Of a stretch of DNA of 64,000 nucleotides, positions 1 to 10,612 are shown piece after piece. Numbering within the stretch: position 1 is the first letter of the stretch; each line of letters opens with the position of its first letter. Under the pieces are notes generated by a model. That model saw only the letters and a list, made by a program, of their open reading frames with translations. It did no database searches and had not been told where the DNA came from. Both the position numbers and the translations under genes were made by a program. This DNA comes from Trichosporon coremiiforme (taxonomy: Eukaryota > Basidiomycota > Tremellomycetes > Trichosporonales > Trichosporonaceae), in assembly GCA_039545355.1 (NCBI GenBank), contig BCJJ01000016.1:868001-932000 (forward strand), in the 5' to 3' direction.

Positions 1-277
1 CCTCAGCTCAGTCTCATTCACATGACGTAGGTGCCGACACCCGTGCCCTCCATGTCGCCGGTCCACTTCGCGTCATGCTTGGCGACCACCTGGCGGAGGT
101 GCAGGCTGTCTCCCGCGCTGGTGAGCGTGTCCGTCTCCTTCCAGTTGGGCGTGAAGAAGTGGAACTTGACTGCGCATTAGCTTCAGGGGATCTGCGAAGC
201 TTACGGGTCTTCTTCTTCGAGGGGTCGAGGTTGGCTGCACTGTACGATTTGCACTCTTGCTCGGGCTGCTGTGACAT
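1..277 (-). CDS. DUF3224-like small protein, 5' part (cut by window edge)
   Basis: This is the N-terminal part of a small beta-barrel-type protein that continues beyond the left edge. Exon 1 (205-277) starts MSQQPEQECKSYSA. A 35-nt intron (170-204) begins GTAAGC and ends GCGCAG. Exon 2 (22-169) ends KWTGDMEGTGVGTYVM just before a further GTGAAT donor. That last block aligns with YKGDMVGWAQHSYTM in the complete paralogue at 62656-63452, and the intron falls at the same place. The family call therefore rests on the paralogues, because the most diagnostic C-terminal half lies outside the window. Biochemical function of the family is unknown. Confidence 0.7.
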
Positions 278-683
278 GATGCTTGGTACGTTCGTGTGGG
301 TTGAGGCGGGAGCGTAAAGAGGAAGCAGGTGGGGGCTACGAGGGTGAGTGTGAAGATGGCGCTGAGAGGCGAGGAAGGACGTCAGTACTTATGTCTTCCC
401 CCGCCCGAGGGGGAGAGGTGACCTGGGGGAGGTTAGTCAACTCTTGTGTGCACATGTATCAAGACGAAACTGAGTGGACGCTGATCGGCCGCTGTCCAGA
501 TCTCATTCCGTGCAATGCCGCAGCCGAGTTGCCCAGATAATCTCTTACATTTAGGTTATCCTCAAGCTTCTGATCTTATGACGGTGGTCCAGTCATCCTC
601 ACCAGGCTCATTACGTGACCCTCCTCCTGGTCCTACCCTCTCTTCCTTCTCAGTTGGATATTGGTCAGAGATACGGAAGACGA
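278..683. other. Intergenic spacer between two DUF3224-like genes
   Basis: This is about 400 bases between two co-directional genes. It should hold the promoter of the left-hand gene and the 3' end of the right-hand one. I see no ORF with protein-like composition and no repeat here. Confidence 0.5.
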
Positions 684-1399
684 CTATGCGAAAGTAGCCT
701 CAATCGCACCCTCGAAAGCTCCGGGTGTCGGATCCGAACCCTCCAGCTCCGTCGTGCCCGTCAGGCCCTCGAGCTGCCCCGTCCCCGTCTCCGGGAGGAA
801 GGTCCAGGTCGACACCATGCGCTTCCCGTCGAAGATCCCGACTTGGTTGATCGCGATCGAGCCTTCGGCCCCGCCGAGCTTGCCTGTGAAGTATGCTTGA
901 CCAGCTGTGGTGTCAGCTACAGTTGAATCAAGGCCGTAGCTGCGCCCTTGAGCTTTCCTCCCCTTGCACAACATATCCGCCACGACCACCGTTCTCATCG
1001 AGTGACAGACAGGCCAGAAGAGGTCGGGAGTGGAAAGGACAGAAAGGATAGTAAATGGAGAGGGGCGGGGAGAGAAGGTAATGCTCGCTCGACTCACCAA
1101 AGTCATTTGGCTTGTGCCCGTTCGCCAGCTGCTTCCCATACGCCGTCATGACAAGCGTACAGTGCGCCTTGCCTTGCATCTCGCCCGTGAACAGCAAATC
1201 AAACGAGCCCACAATGTGCGACCCGGGCACCGGCGTCGCGGGGCTAGTGACCTGCGTGCAGTGCCAGTTGCTCGGCTTGGACACAAATTGGACTGGGGGT
1301 GTCAGCTCTTGTCGAACCATACGAAGCTCAAAGGAGAGATGGCGGAGAGGGGGGGAGGGGTTTGGGGGCTGGGAGCAGCTCACACTTTCTGCTCGACAT
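684..1399 (-). CDS. DUF3224-like small protein
   Basis: Three exons (1384-1399, 1098-1292, 684-904) sum to 143 codons in frame. The C-terminal half reads AGQAYFTGKLGGAEGSIAIN, then a GIFDG turn, a STWTFLPETGTGQLEGLTG strand pair and a final FEGAIEATFA. This gives the DUF3224 pattern of G-G-x-x-G-S, then a W-x-(V/F)-x-P-x-x-G-T-G-(E/Q)-L-x-G-(L/I)-x-G block. DUF3224 is mainly a bacterial family of allene-oxide-cyclase-like barrels without an assigned reaction. No signal peptide is visible, so the protein is probably cytosolic. The short first exon (MSSRK) is chosen as the start; an in-frame ATG at 1510 would add about 37 low-complexity residues. Introns end CTGACACCCCCAG and CTGACACCACAG. Confidence 0.8.
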
Positions 1400-1753
1400 T
1401 GTCGCTGTTCGAGATCGGTGATGGGGAGGTTGCAGACGAAGGACGAGGATGGACTGTTGCAGCTCGGTCAGTGCGGGTATACCGGGCACACCGGGCCCAG
1501 GTTGCGTCATCTGATTGTACCGAGCCGAGTTGAAGAGTCATGTGCTGTTCTCACAGGTCACCGACGTACACGCGGTCTTTCTTTCCTCCACCCAGCACGT
1601 GAAGACCACACTATACTTGTTCCTTCTGATCGTTGTGTCTCTGTGTCTAGTCAGGTGTGCAAGCGTATCGCTAACAGTACAATGATCTATGAAGCGTCCA
1701 GCGCCAGGTTGCGTGAACCTGACGCCCTCTCGGCACCACGGGCTGATAAGCCC

Positions 1754-2287
1754 TTATCGGTCTTTATCTAAGTCCCCCTGTACCCTTTTGAGATGAAGGA
1801 GAGGGAACGGATCACCCTGCGTATCTCGTTCCGAGCGGCCGACGATCTCAAACCCGCAGCTATTGTAGAACCCCAGAGCAGCGGGGTTCTGCTCATTCAC
1901 GTCGACGAGCACTACGTCGTACCCCTTTGCAGCGTCTTCGAGCATGGTGGAGCCTATACCCTTCCTGAAGACGGACGGGTCGACGAAGAGCATCTCGATC
2001 GAAACATGGCTCTGGGTTTTTGCAGTGTGATCGGTTGGGTCGGAGGAGGATGAGGGTGGTGCCGAGGCTGCCGCATCGGGGACAGAGGTGCCCATGAAGC
2101 CGACTATCCGGTCGCTATCGATGGCGACTGTTAAACGGACGTGGTCGAGATAAGTGGGGATGACTTGGGCTATCCGGTCGATGTCGGCTGGTGTGAGGAA
2201 GTCGTGCGTCGCCTCTACACTCCGTCGCCAGACCATCAAGATGGAGGGGTGGTCGCTGAGCGTTGCCGGTCGGAGCTGAACGGGCAT
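1754..2287 (-). CDS. GNAT family N-acetyltransferase, YjaB-like
   Basis: This intronless gene encodes 177 residues of a GCN5-related acetyltransferase, which transfers acetyl from acetyl-CoA to an amine. The sequence resembles bacterial YjaB throughout: an N-terminal SVEATHDFLTPADIDRI block, a strand IVGFMG, the V-x-x-x-F-R-K-G-I-G-S-T-M-L loop that binds the CoA pyrophosphate, and the end block VDVNEQNPAALGFYNSCGFE followed by VGRSERDTQGDPFPLLHL. A serine-rich insert (about residues 75-90) sits between strands. The open frame extends upstream to 2404, but that stretch is basic and unlike the family, so MPVQLRPATLSD is chosen as the start. The substrate is unknown. Lack of introns and closest resemblance to bacterial proteins hint at transfer, which is inference. 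Confidence 0.85.
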   Translation of the reverse strand: MPVQLRPATLSDHPSILMVWRRSVEATHDFLTPADIDRIAQVIPTYLDHVRLTVAIDSDRIVGFMGTSVPDAAASAPPSSSSDPTDHTAKTQSHVSIEMLFVDPSVFRKGIGSTMLEDAAKGYDVVLVDVNEQNPAALGFYNSCGFEIVGRSERDTQGDPFPLLHLKRVQGDLDKDR

Positions 2288-2535
2288 TATCGTGGATGGA
2301 GCAATTGGAGCAAGGATAAGATCGGCCTTATCCCTGTTCTCATTCCGGCGCACGGTTGTGCTACCCTGCCGCCGCCGATGTCTCCCTGATCCTTCCATCT
2401 TCACTGAATAACCTCAGTGAGGTGAAGGCATTCAGATGCATAAACGATAGAAACTCCGTTCACAATTGACTATGGATATCAGGACCGTGCAATACTCTCT
2501 TAACCCTCAGACACTATTGAGATACAGGGCACGAA

Positions 2536-3740
2536 CTACCGCTTCAGAGGCACGAGCTTCTCGCCCTCCTCCTTCCACCCAATCTTGGCGAGATACTTGT
2601 CAACGCTGGTCTCGAACACCTCATCCGCATTCTCGCGGATGAAGCGGTATGGCCACGTCGAGCTCGCCTGCCTGAACTTCACCTTGTGCTCGCGAAGGAC
2701 CTGTCGGATCTTAAGGACAGCCTCAGGTTCGAGCGGGATCTGCTGTCAGCTTGCACCACGGTTCCTAGCTCACCCAGTTCGGCGCGCTCCAAATGAACGT
2801 GAACCCCCTTCTGTCGGCCTGCACCATGATGGTGTCGGCGGTCAGGAGCAAGCCGCCCTTCGCCTGCGACTCGGCGTCCGGCTCCGCGCCCCTGTCCCAG
2901 TGCAACACTGATGAGCCCGGGAAATGCCCTCCGCACTGATACAGTCGGACGTTCGGCAGGAGCTGTTTCGTGCCGACCCAAAACTCGACTCGGTCGTCTG
3001 CATTGATGTCGCTCGCGCGCCGGAACCAGGTCCGGTCAGTCCCGTTGATGTACAGCGGCACCTTGAGGGCGCGGGACCACATGAGCGATGTGGAGAAGAA
3101 CTTGGAGTCAGCTACGGTCGAGGAGCTCCCAGCTAAGAGGGAAGAGAATGGGAAAGGTAGGATTCATGGGATGACGTACATGCGGATGACTGATCGCGAT
3201 CGCCTTCAGCGGTCGCTCGAGCTTGAGGAGCCATGCGGCCAGCGCAGGCGTCAGGAGCGCGGCACAGTCCCAGATCACAGAACCAGCTGCAGTTTGTAGA
3301 ACGAACGCTGCTGTCAGCTCATCGATGACAGGATTGAAGCTTACGAGTCTGGTTAATGGCGAAACCTGGCACAGTCTGGATCAAGTGGATCCGCTTGTCC
3401 TCGCAATCCTGGAGCAGCTCGTTCTTCCGCTCCGCCATCAGTGCTCCGTGGAACGTCCACATTTGTCCCGAGCCGGGGACCCATTGCCGGGGGTCTTCAC
3501 AGATTGGGCCTGAGGTCAGCTACAACAACAACACTCCAGCGTGCAAGTCGAAGGCGAAGGCGGTGCGGATTACCGAAGACGGAGGTTCACGGGACAAAGG
3601 GAGGACTCACAATCCGACCTCGGGGCGGGGTACTGCGTCGCGCACGTCGCGCAGATGGGGAGTTCACCGCTTGCCCCAAGAACCTCAAGCACATGCGGCG
3701 GCGGGTGAGCTGCAGGCAGCTCGATGGTGGTGTCGGACAT
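2536..3740 (-). CDS. Metallo-beta-lactamase-fold protein with degenerate metal motif
   Basis: Five exons (3611-3740, 3345-3509, 3180-3310, 2774-3100, 2536-2742) join in frame to 319 residues. The order is an N-terminal CPICEDPRQWVPGSGQMW block (near residue 45), VIWDCAALL, AIAISHPHFFSTSLMWSRAL, PLYINGTDRTW, then NVRLYQCGGHFPGSSVLHW and GGLLLTADTIMV. These blocks match a widespread family of MBL-fold proteins in fungi and bacteria. The canonical HxHxDH zinc motif is replaced by SHPHFFS, while the GGHFPGS histidine and the TAD aspartate remain, so metal binding may be altered. The reaction is not known. No targeting signal is visible. Introns are 35-90 nt and end CTGACCTCAG or CTGACAG. Confidence 0.85.
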
Positions 3741-4057
3741 GGCGACAGAGCGGGTGGCGTGGGGGAGTGTGAGAAGGAGAAAGTTGGAAGCCGAAGAGGC
3801 GTAACAAGACGCCGATCTGAAACGAGCAGTGACGACATCGGATCGGTGCGACGCTCGCGGAAGCAAGCTGGACTGTCCAATCGTCCCCTCGAGCGGCGAA
3901 AGGTTCTCTTTGCATTGCACTGTCCCACTGTCCGCCAATCGCTGCTTCGCATAGGCATTGCTGACGCTCAGGATGCATGACTTCTGACTACTGACTGGCT
4001 AACCTAAAAAATATCCCAAATGAATGTCTTGATCACAAGCTTTTTAGCAACTGGATG
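3741..4057. other. Short intergenic region upstream of the MBL-fold gene
   Basis: This 317-nt gap lies between the start of the MBL-fold gene and the 3' end of the histidine kinase gene. It presumably holds the MBL promoter. An AT-richer patch (4009-4050) with an AAAAAATAT run lies just downstream of the kinase stop and may serve its 3' end formation. Confidence 0.4.
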
Positions 4058-6811
4058 CTAGACTCGGCTGCGGACCAGGTCGAGCTTCTCCCTGATCGCA
4101 GCAACGCTTATCGGCTTGGTGACGATGGCATCAGCGCCGGCCTGCTTGTACTCGTCCTGATCCTCCTGCAGGGCGTTACCAGTACAGCCGACGATGTACA
4201 CGTCCCACTGGAGCGCGCGAATCGCCCTGGTAGTCTCCACGCCGCTCATGGCCGGCATCTGGTTATCAAGGAACACAATTTCGATCGGATTACCATCCTC
4301 GTATGCAGCCTTCAGGACGCGGAGCGCCTCCATTCCGTTGCGGGCTAGGGTCACTTGGTGTCCCAGCCGCCGGACTGTGCGCATCATCAGGTCCCGGGTC
4401 AGCTCGTCGTCGTCAACAACGAGCGTGTTCAGTCCAGAACTGGAGGAGAGGCGGGGAACGTGTCTAACCGCACGTCGAAGGCTGGCGCTCGCGAGTATGG
4501 GGGCGGCGAGATTTCGGGGCGGCGGCGAACGGACGGAGCGGACGGAGCGCACAGAGCCAGTGAGCGGTACATCTTCCCCAACACCGGACGGGCTCTCGCA
4601 ACGCTCATACGAAGAGCGGCTGGTCACGCTCATGGGGAAGCGGGGGTCTTCGCCTGGTCCGCACGGCGTTGTCGGGGATCCGGGGAAAGTGAGTGGCAGA
4701 CTCTCCTGGGGCGCATGGGTCGGTGCATCGTTACTGAGCGGGAACGAGATCTCGAACCAGAACGTGCTCCCGCGTCCAGGCTCTGACTCGACGCCGAGGC
4801 GCCCACCAGCCAGCTTGATGATCTGTGTGACGAGGGCAAGTCCGAGCCCTGAGCCCTTGCCGCCCTGTCGGCGTCCGATTTCCGTTTGCACGTAAGGCGA
4901 GAAAAGGCGGTTACCCTGCATGTCGGCGAGCGAGAGACCGGCACCCGTGTCATGCACTTCGACGCGGATCGAGACGTCGCTTCCTGGTCTAGCCGGTATG
5001 AGGGTGCCAGTGCTCTGAGAGCGCATACGTGTTCCTGCCGCAGCCCGAGGATGGGTGTAGTCCGAGTGCAGGAGCTTCGTGACGAGGCGTACGCCACCCT
5101 GCCGCGTGAACTTGAAAGCGTTCGAGAGGAGGTTCGAGCACACTTGGCGGACGCGGAGTTCGTCGCCAATAATAGCTCCAAGGGCGTCAATACGCTCGTC
5201 AAGGTCGAGGTGGAAGTCGAGTCCGGCCGCCTCGGCTGCAGCGCGGTGCAGTAGCGTTGCCTCGTTCACCGCACTGTGCAGGGAGAACGGAGCGCGGGAG
5301 AATGCGAGCCGCCCATCCTCCATCTTGTTGAACGAGAGCACATCGTTGAGGACTTTCTCCATCAGCCTCATGCCCGAGTCGAGTCCAAGAATGAGGTCAC
5401 GCTGATCCGCCTGCAGTTCCAGGAACGCTCCCTCCGCATGCAGGTTCGCAAGCGCCAATCGCGCAGTGTTAAGGGGTACGCGCACCTCGTGGAAGATGTA
5501 GGAGAAGAACTGTCTCTTGCTCTCAAGTGCGCGGCGTTCCATCTCCTGCGCAGCTTGCACGGCGCGGTACTGCGCCTTCAGCTGGGAGCGGAGCGTGAAG
5601 AGCTGCCGATCCGCGCGTTCACGGAAAAAGGCTGCCCACACCAGGATGTGGTGGAACACGGAGGCTAGGATTACGTTTCGCCACATCGGCAGGTCGGCTT
5701 TGGGTTGGCCAACGAAGAGACCCGCCATGCCGACCGCCCAGGCAGTGATACCGAAAAGATGCAGGGCGCGGTTTTGAAGAAGGGTCATCAAAGAGAATGT
5801 GGGGATACCGGCGAGAAGGGCGAAGAAGTTCAGGAAGTTGCGGCCGCCGCATTGGGCAACTGCACCGAAGAACTGGAGTCAGCGGTTGGGGAAAGGACTG
5901 CCTCACGCCACACTGCCGGATCTCGACTGCGAGGATAAATGGCCAGCACCAAGTTGCACAGAGGAGCAAGATCTGATACACCCACGGGGCACGAACATAA
6001 GTGTTGCACACGATCATGATGGGCAGGATCAGATTGAATGTGCCCGCAATGCCAAGGTAAGACTGCCGTCAGTATTGAAAGCGGGGACTACCCACGTAAT
6101 AGTTCCAAGTGGTCCATCGCTTCGTGAACGCGATGGAAAGCACGGTTGACAAGCCAAGGAAGAAGGCACCGGCGCAGGCACCGGCCTTGCTCGTCTGCCA
6201 CCGCTGGACGTCAGCCATACCTTTCTAGTAATGCGTACCTCATGCTGGAACGAGCGTTCCTGCGCCTTATCGGGGAAGGACATGTATGCGAAGCTCTTGA
6301 AGAAGGGCCACACGTTGTCCATGAGAACCCGCTGACCCATACAGAATGCGCTGGCGGCAGCTCCTTGACCGGCGGAGACAGATGCAGCGCGAACCGGAGA
6401 GGCCATGTCCGCGATCTCCTTCTCGCCCTCGATGTTGCTTTGCGGCTGTTGAGGGAGGCGCAGGTCATTGTCGACTACAACCCAGGAGAACTCGCCCTTG
6501 TATTCGTCGACGCTCCGGCGCGGTTTCTCGGCCATATCCTCCAGCTCGTCGCCCCACGTCTTCTCCGTCATTGTCTCCGATGCCGTCCATCGCGGCGTCA
6601 GGAAGCGGTGCACGAAGGAGTGTACTGCCGAGTGCTTCGCGGGTGGAGACGAAACATCGTCGCTTGGAATCGGGTCGCCGACAGTCGTGCCCGCCCATTG
6701 CTCCTCGTCATTGTCATTGCGACGCCCCGACCACCGCATGGCTGATTCGCTACCTGTCCGAGGGCCGAAGTCTAGTCCGTTCCTAGATGGGTTGGGTGGA
6801 AGCAGTGGCAA
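4058..6811 (-). CDS. Six-TM hybrid histidine kinase
   Basis: Four exons (6239-6811, 6096-6203, 5907-6062, 4058-5872) give about 883 residues. The first 190 residues are polar and disordered. Six hydrophobic segments follow (about residues 195-355), so the input module is membrane-embedded without a large periplasmic-type or PAS domain. The dimerisation H-box is FHEVRVPLN with His near residue 407. The ATPase boxes follow: NLLSNAFKF, DTGAGLSL and GKGSGLGLAL. A C-terminal receiver carries acidic residues in VVDDDE, the phospho-acceptor Asp in FLDNQMPAMSG (near 815) and Lys in VTKPIS, so a complete intramolecular relay is expected, passing on to an Hpt protein. The signal is unknown. An in-frame ATG at 6739 is an alternative start. 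Introns are only 33-35 nt. Confidence 0.88.
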
Positions 6812-7907
6812 GCTGATGGTAGAGAAGAGGAGGTGCGATCAAACTTGCAGCCAGAAAGCGAGCCCTTATTACCCTCTCCAAAGGTTTGGACGGCTCTTGG
6901 GATCGCAGCTTTGATCTCACTCAGGCTCGTTTTGCACGCCGAAAGACGGTGGGGTACGCCGTGGACCGAGGCTGTCTCCTTCGTAGGCGATAATATCTGC
7001 CAAAGGGTGCTTGTTCCAATGGCGCAAGAACAATGCGGCGGCTGTCAATGTGGCTCATTCGAGTGCGGGAGCGAGAGGTCTGTGAGTCACTCGACCTCTC
7101 TGGGGCCGTACCCCAGTCGTAACCTCCGGTTCTGTAGTGGGCTCAGGTGGTCGCGACTGACTTCCATCGCAGCCTTCTCATTCGTCGCGGGAAGCGGCGC
7201 TGGCCGTTCGTAGCGAGCTCAGCAGCGCATAGCAGTCACATTCTGGCGAGATCGAGGGTCTGAGAGCCGATAGAGTGCGAGGGAGTCTGGAATGCAGGCG
7301 TCGGATAACGGCGCACGGGGCTGATGGGGACTGCACCGAACGCCACAGTGACAATCTGGTGAGACACTGCGCTCCCGTTGATCGTCCGTGTTATCAGATC
7401 TCAATCTCCAGGATCGGTGTTGAATTGCCCAGCAAAGAATGCGAAATGAACGCACCCGCGGGCAAGCAGGTGGAACAGAGTTGGACCTCGTCTCGTGCAT
7501 TGCAGGGAACAGGGTGCAGGTGCAGTTCGGACTCATTTCATGGGCCCGTTCTTTTGGAAGCGATGTTAATCCGGCTGATGCGAAACTTCGAGGCTCGCGT
7601 GGCTCCTGAAGGCGTTCCCGGATACCGCTCGGTTGAACGCCGTGTGCGCCGTGTCGGGTTTGGCAGAGCCGTATGCCGGGGCTAGCGTCGAAGGATACTT
7701 AAGCCCACGGCTGCGCCGCAGAACGATTAGTCCACTACCGCCTTATGTCAACGGTGCATCGTCAGCAAGGCCACTAGTACCCGAGTTTATCTGACCGGAT
7801 GGAGAAGAGACCGATCGCCGAGCGAGCAGTGCGTCTACATAACGAACCAGATCCGCACCTGATCTCTACTCGAACTCTCTGACCTCCTCATCTCCAACCC
7901 TCCAGCC
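6812..7907. other. Divergent promoter region, histidine kinase / SnoaL-like gene
   Basis: This 1.1-kb gap lies between two divergently transcribed genes and must contain both promoters. ORFs within it are short and unlike known proteins. I see no tRNA-like or repeated sequence. Confidence 0.5.
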
Positions 7908-8276
7908 ATGTCCGTCCCCGCTTGGGTCTCCGACTTCGCCACCTCCTTCTACGCCAAGGTGGCGGACGTGAACTCGCCCTCAAACTATGCGGCGCAGTTC
8001 ATCCCTGACGGCGACCTCTACATGCGCGCCGCGTTCAAGGGCCACGAGCAGATCGAGCAGTGCATGACCGGCTTTTGGACCCGCGTCAAGGTGTCGAAGC
8101 ACCACAGCGTCAAGGTGTTTTACAACGAGGAGACGCCGAACACGATCTTCGTCAACGGCCTGCTCGATCTTGAGAACGCGGACGGGAGCACGGCCAAGGA
8201 CATCGAGTGGGTCAGCCGCTTCGTCCTCGACGACGACAGGAAGATTGTGTCCTACAGGGTTTGGACTTGTGAGTGA
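7908..8276 (+). CDS. NTF2-like / SnoaL-like small protein
   Basis: The 122-residue product has the NTF2-like cone-fold layout: an N-terminal helix (FATSFYAKVAD), then SNYAAQFIPDGDLYMRAAFK, the helix HEQIEQCMTGFW, and beta strands SVKVFYNE, TIFVNGLLDLEN and a closing RFVLDDDRKIVSYRVWT. Such proteins are isomerases, cyclases or binding proteins; nothing here fixes the role, and catalytic His/Asp pairs of known ketosteroid isomerases are not obvious. A consensus donor GTGAGT lies at the last codons; splicing to the GACAG at about 8369 would create a TAA stop directly at the junction, giving almost the same C-terminus. No signal peptide is seen. Confidence 0.75.
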   Translation: MSVPAWVSDFATSFYAKVADVNSPSNYAAQFIPDGDLYMRAAFKGHEQIEQCMTGFWTRVKVSKHHSVKVFYNEETPNTIFVNGLLDLENADGSTAKDIEWVSRFVLDDDRKIVSYRVWTCE

Positions 8277-8776
8277 CGCCCAACGCACGCCCAGCGGACG
8301 CCCGACGCTGGGGCCACCGGGACGGGCAGCGAGCTGCTGTAGGTGCGAAGTGTGATGCTGACGGGACAGAAAGCGTGATGGAAACGAGGCAAGCCGCATT
8401 CCGCACCCACCTCCGCCTCCGCACCTCGTACCCACTTGCCCACTTTCCGGCCGAACAGATAACCATACCCGCACCCTCAATGCTACTCATGATCGCGCAT
8501 GCTTTCTTGGTACTCCATCGCCTCCTCACTGAAGGACCATGCAACAACGTCCTGCAACACGACATGCAGCCCTCGACGTATGCAGATGGCATTGACTCCG
8601 CATCTCAGGCACGTGTGTCGGTCCGACACGCCTCGGCCAACTCCCTTCGGCCAGTGCCGGCCAGCTCCGACGACGGGCGAGTTGCAGTCACACGACCTTC
8701 GGCGCTCCATCATTGACATCTCACTCACTTCTCTACGACTGACACAGCTCACGCCCAGAGTTCGCACCCATGGACA
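8277..8776. other. Intergenic region upstream of MFS transporter
   Basis: This 500-nt gap follows the SnoaL-like gene on the same strand. It likely contains that gene's 3' untranslated region and the transporter promoter. A short out-of-frame ATG at 8770 precedes the transporter ATG at 8777 by 7 nt and could act as an overlapping upstream start. Confidence 0.4.
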
Positions 8777-10612
8777 ATGGCGGAGAAGCACCGCGCCGAG
8801 CTCAAGGAGCTCAGCGACCTGGACCTCGAGGCCGAGATTGTGCTCGTGGATTGGGAGGCCGATGACCCGGAAGTGAGTCGCCCACTGCGCCCACTTCGGC
8901 CGGCTCTCCCTCTTCATCACCTGGACTGGCTTACACTCAACCGGAGCCAGAGCCAGCCCTGCATCGCCCGACCTGTACTGACGACAGAACCCTCTCTACT
9001 GGTCCCAGAGCAAGAAATACCTCAACACCGCGATCCCGCTCTACATCTGCGGCCTGACGAGCATGAACGGCGCGTCGCCGGGCATAATGGCGCACTGGGG
9101 CACGAGCTGGTTCCACACGTCCCGGATCGGGTTTGCGACGAGCGGTACAGCGTATCTCGTCTCCTTCGCCGTTGCCAGTCTCGTCACTGCGCCATTGAGC
9201 GAGTTGTTTGGGCGGAAGAGGATATACCAGGTCGCGACGCTGCTGAGCGCGCTCCTGTTCTTGCCGCAGGTGTTTACGCATAGCCTTGCTGTGCTTATTG
9301 TCGTGCGGTGTTTCGTGAGTACGAGAAGACAGAAGCATGACTGTTCCTGCCCATCCTTTGGCAAGACTGTGTACCTGACAAGCAGCAAGGCGCAGCCGCC
9401 AGTGCCGGTAACGCGCTGATCGGGGGCACGATCGCGGATCTGTTCCCGGCCTCCTCGCGTTCACTACCCATGAACCTCTTCGTGCTGGCCAACTTTATCG
9501 GCCAATCGGCCGGCGGCGTAGTCCTCGGCTGGGTCGGAGAGGATATAGGGATCCAGTGGTGTTATGGAGTCCAAGGGCTCGCCTTGGCCGTAGGTGTCGC
9601 CAGCACGTTGTTGTTGAGCGAGACGAGAGCGGACGTGCTTCTCACGAGGAGGGCGAGGAGGTTGCGGAGAGAAGAAGGGGTGGGGCCAGAGGGAGGGAGA
9701 TATATCTCAAGAGCGGAATTGGGCGAGAAACACATCATGGAGATGGTCGCTGTCAGTTGTTGGAGGCCGCTGCGTGAGTCCATCCCATAAGGTCTTGCTG
9801 ACGAGGGAAGAGTATCTCTTCACGGAACCCATCGTGTGCGCGCTCTGTATCTGGATCGGCTTCAACTGGGGCACGATCTACCTAGGCACAGCCAGCACAC
9901 CTTTGGTCTTCGCGCAATACACTTCCAGTATCGGGATGCAGGGCACGGCGCAGCTGACCATGCTGGCGGGGGGGATACTAGGCTTCGCCTCTAGTTGGGG
10001 CCAGGAGAGGTTATACCGCCGCGCATGTGCTCGGAGTCGGACAGGCCAAGCCAAGCCTGAAGCAAGGCTTTATTTTGCGGTTCTTGGAGCCTTTGTGTTC
10101 CCCGCCGCCATGTACGCGTACGCCTGGACTGGACGACCACATATCCACTGGATCGCGCCGGCCATCTTCTGCTCCATTGCCATGGCGGGCGTGAGTGCGA
10201 TGTATGCGGGTGTCTAGTGAGTTTTCTCCCTCCCCTGTTCACCCTCCCTCGCTCACCCTCCTCTGCGCACCCTCCTCTGCGCACCCTCCCTTGCGCACCC
10301 TCCTTTCCCCCGAACCTCTTTCAACCTCCCTTTTGAGCCAGCTGACAGCGCAGCAACTATCTCGCAGACGCATACGAGACGTACTCCTCCTCAGCCCAAG
10401 CCAGCCACGGCTTCGTCCGCTCCGTCTTCGCGGGCTGTTTCCCCCTCTTCGCGCGGCCAATGTACGAGCAGCTCGGGTACCCCGTCGCCTCGAGTGTGGT
10501 GGCCAGCATTGCGCTCGGGCTGGCGGCGGCGCCGGCATTGTTGCTCGTCTATGGCCCCGCGTTGCGGAAACGGAGCAGAGTCACGAGCGCGCTGACGAGG
10601 GATAACTTCTAG
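8777..10612 (+). CDS. MFS transporter, DHA1 (drug:H+ antiporter) type
   Basis: Five exons (8777-8872, 8988-9314, 9386-9773, 9811-10216, 10354-10612) join in frame to 491 residues. After a short acidic N-terminus comes the hallmark DDPENPLYWSQSKKYLNTA, typical of fungal DHA1 transporters. Motif A is present as APLSELFGRKRIYQ between TM2 and TM3. The second half carries FNWGTIYLG and the loop NYLADAYETYSSSAQAS, common in the polyamine and drug branch of the family. Twelve hydrophobic segments can be placed, so plasma-membrane proton-coupled export is expected; the substrate cannot be read. The fourth intron is rich in imperfect C/T repeats. Confidence 0.88.
10217..10353 (+). repeat. Pyrimidine-rich imperfect tandem repeat inside MFS intron 4
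   Basis: The intron between exons 4 and 5 of the transporter contains repeated CACCCTCC blocks separated by CTCTGCG, CTTGCG or similar, about five times between 10240 and 10305. The intron keeps a GTGAGT donor and a GCTGACAGCGCAG end. Confidence 0.7.
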
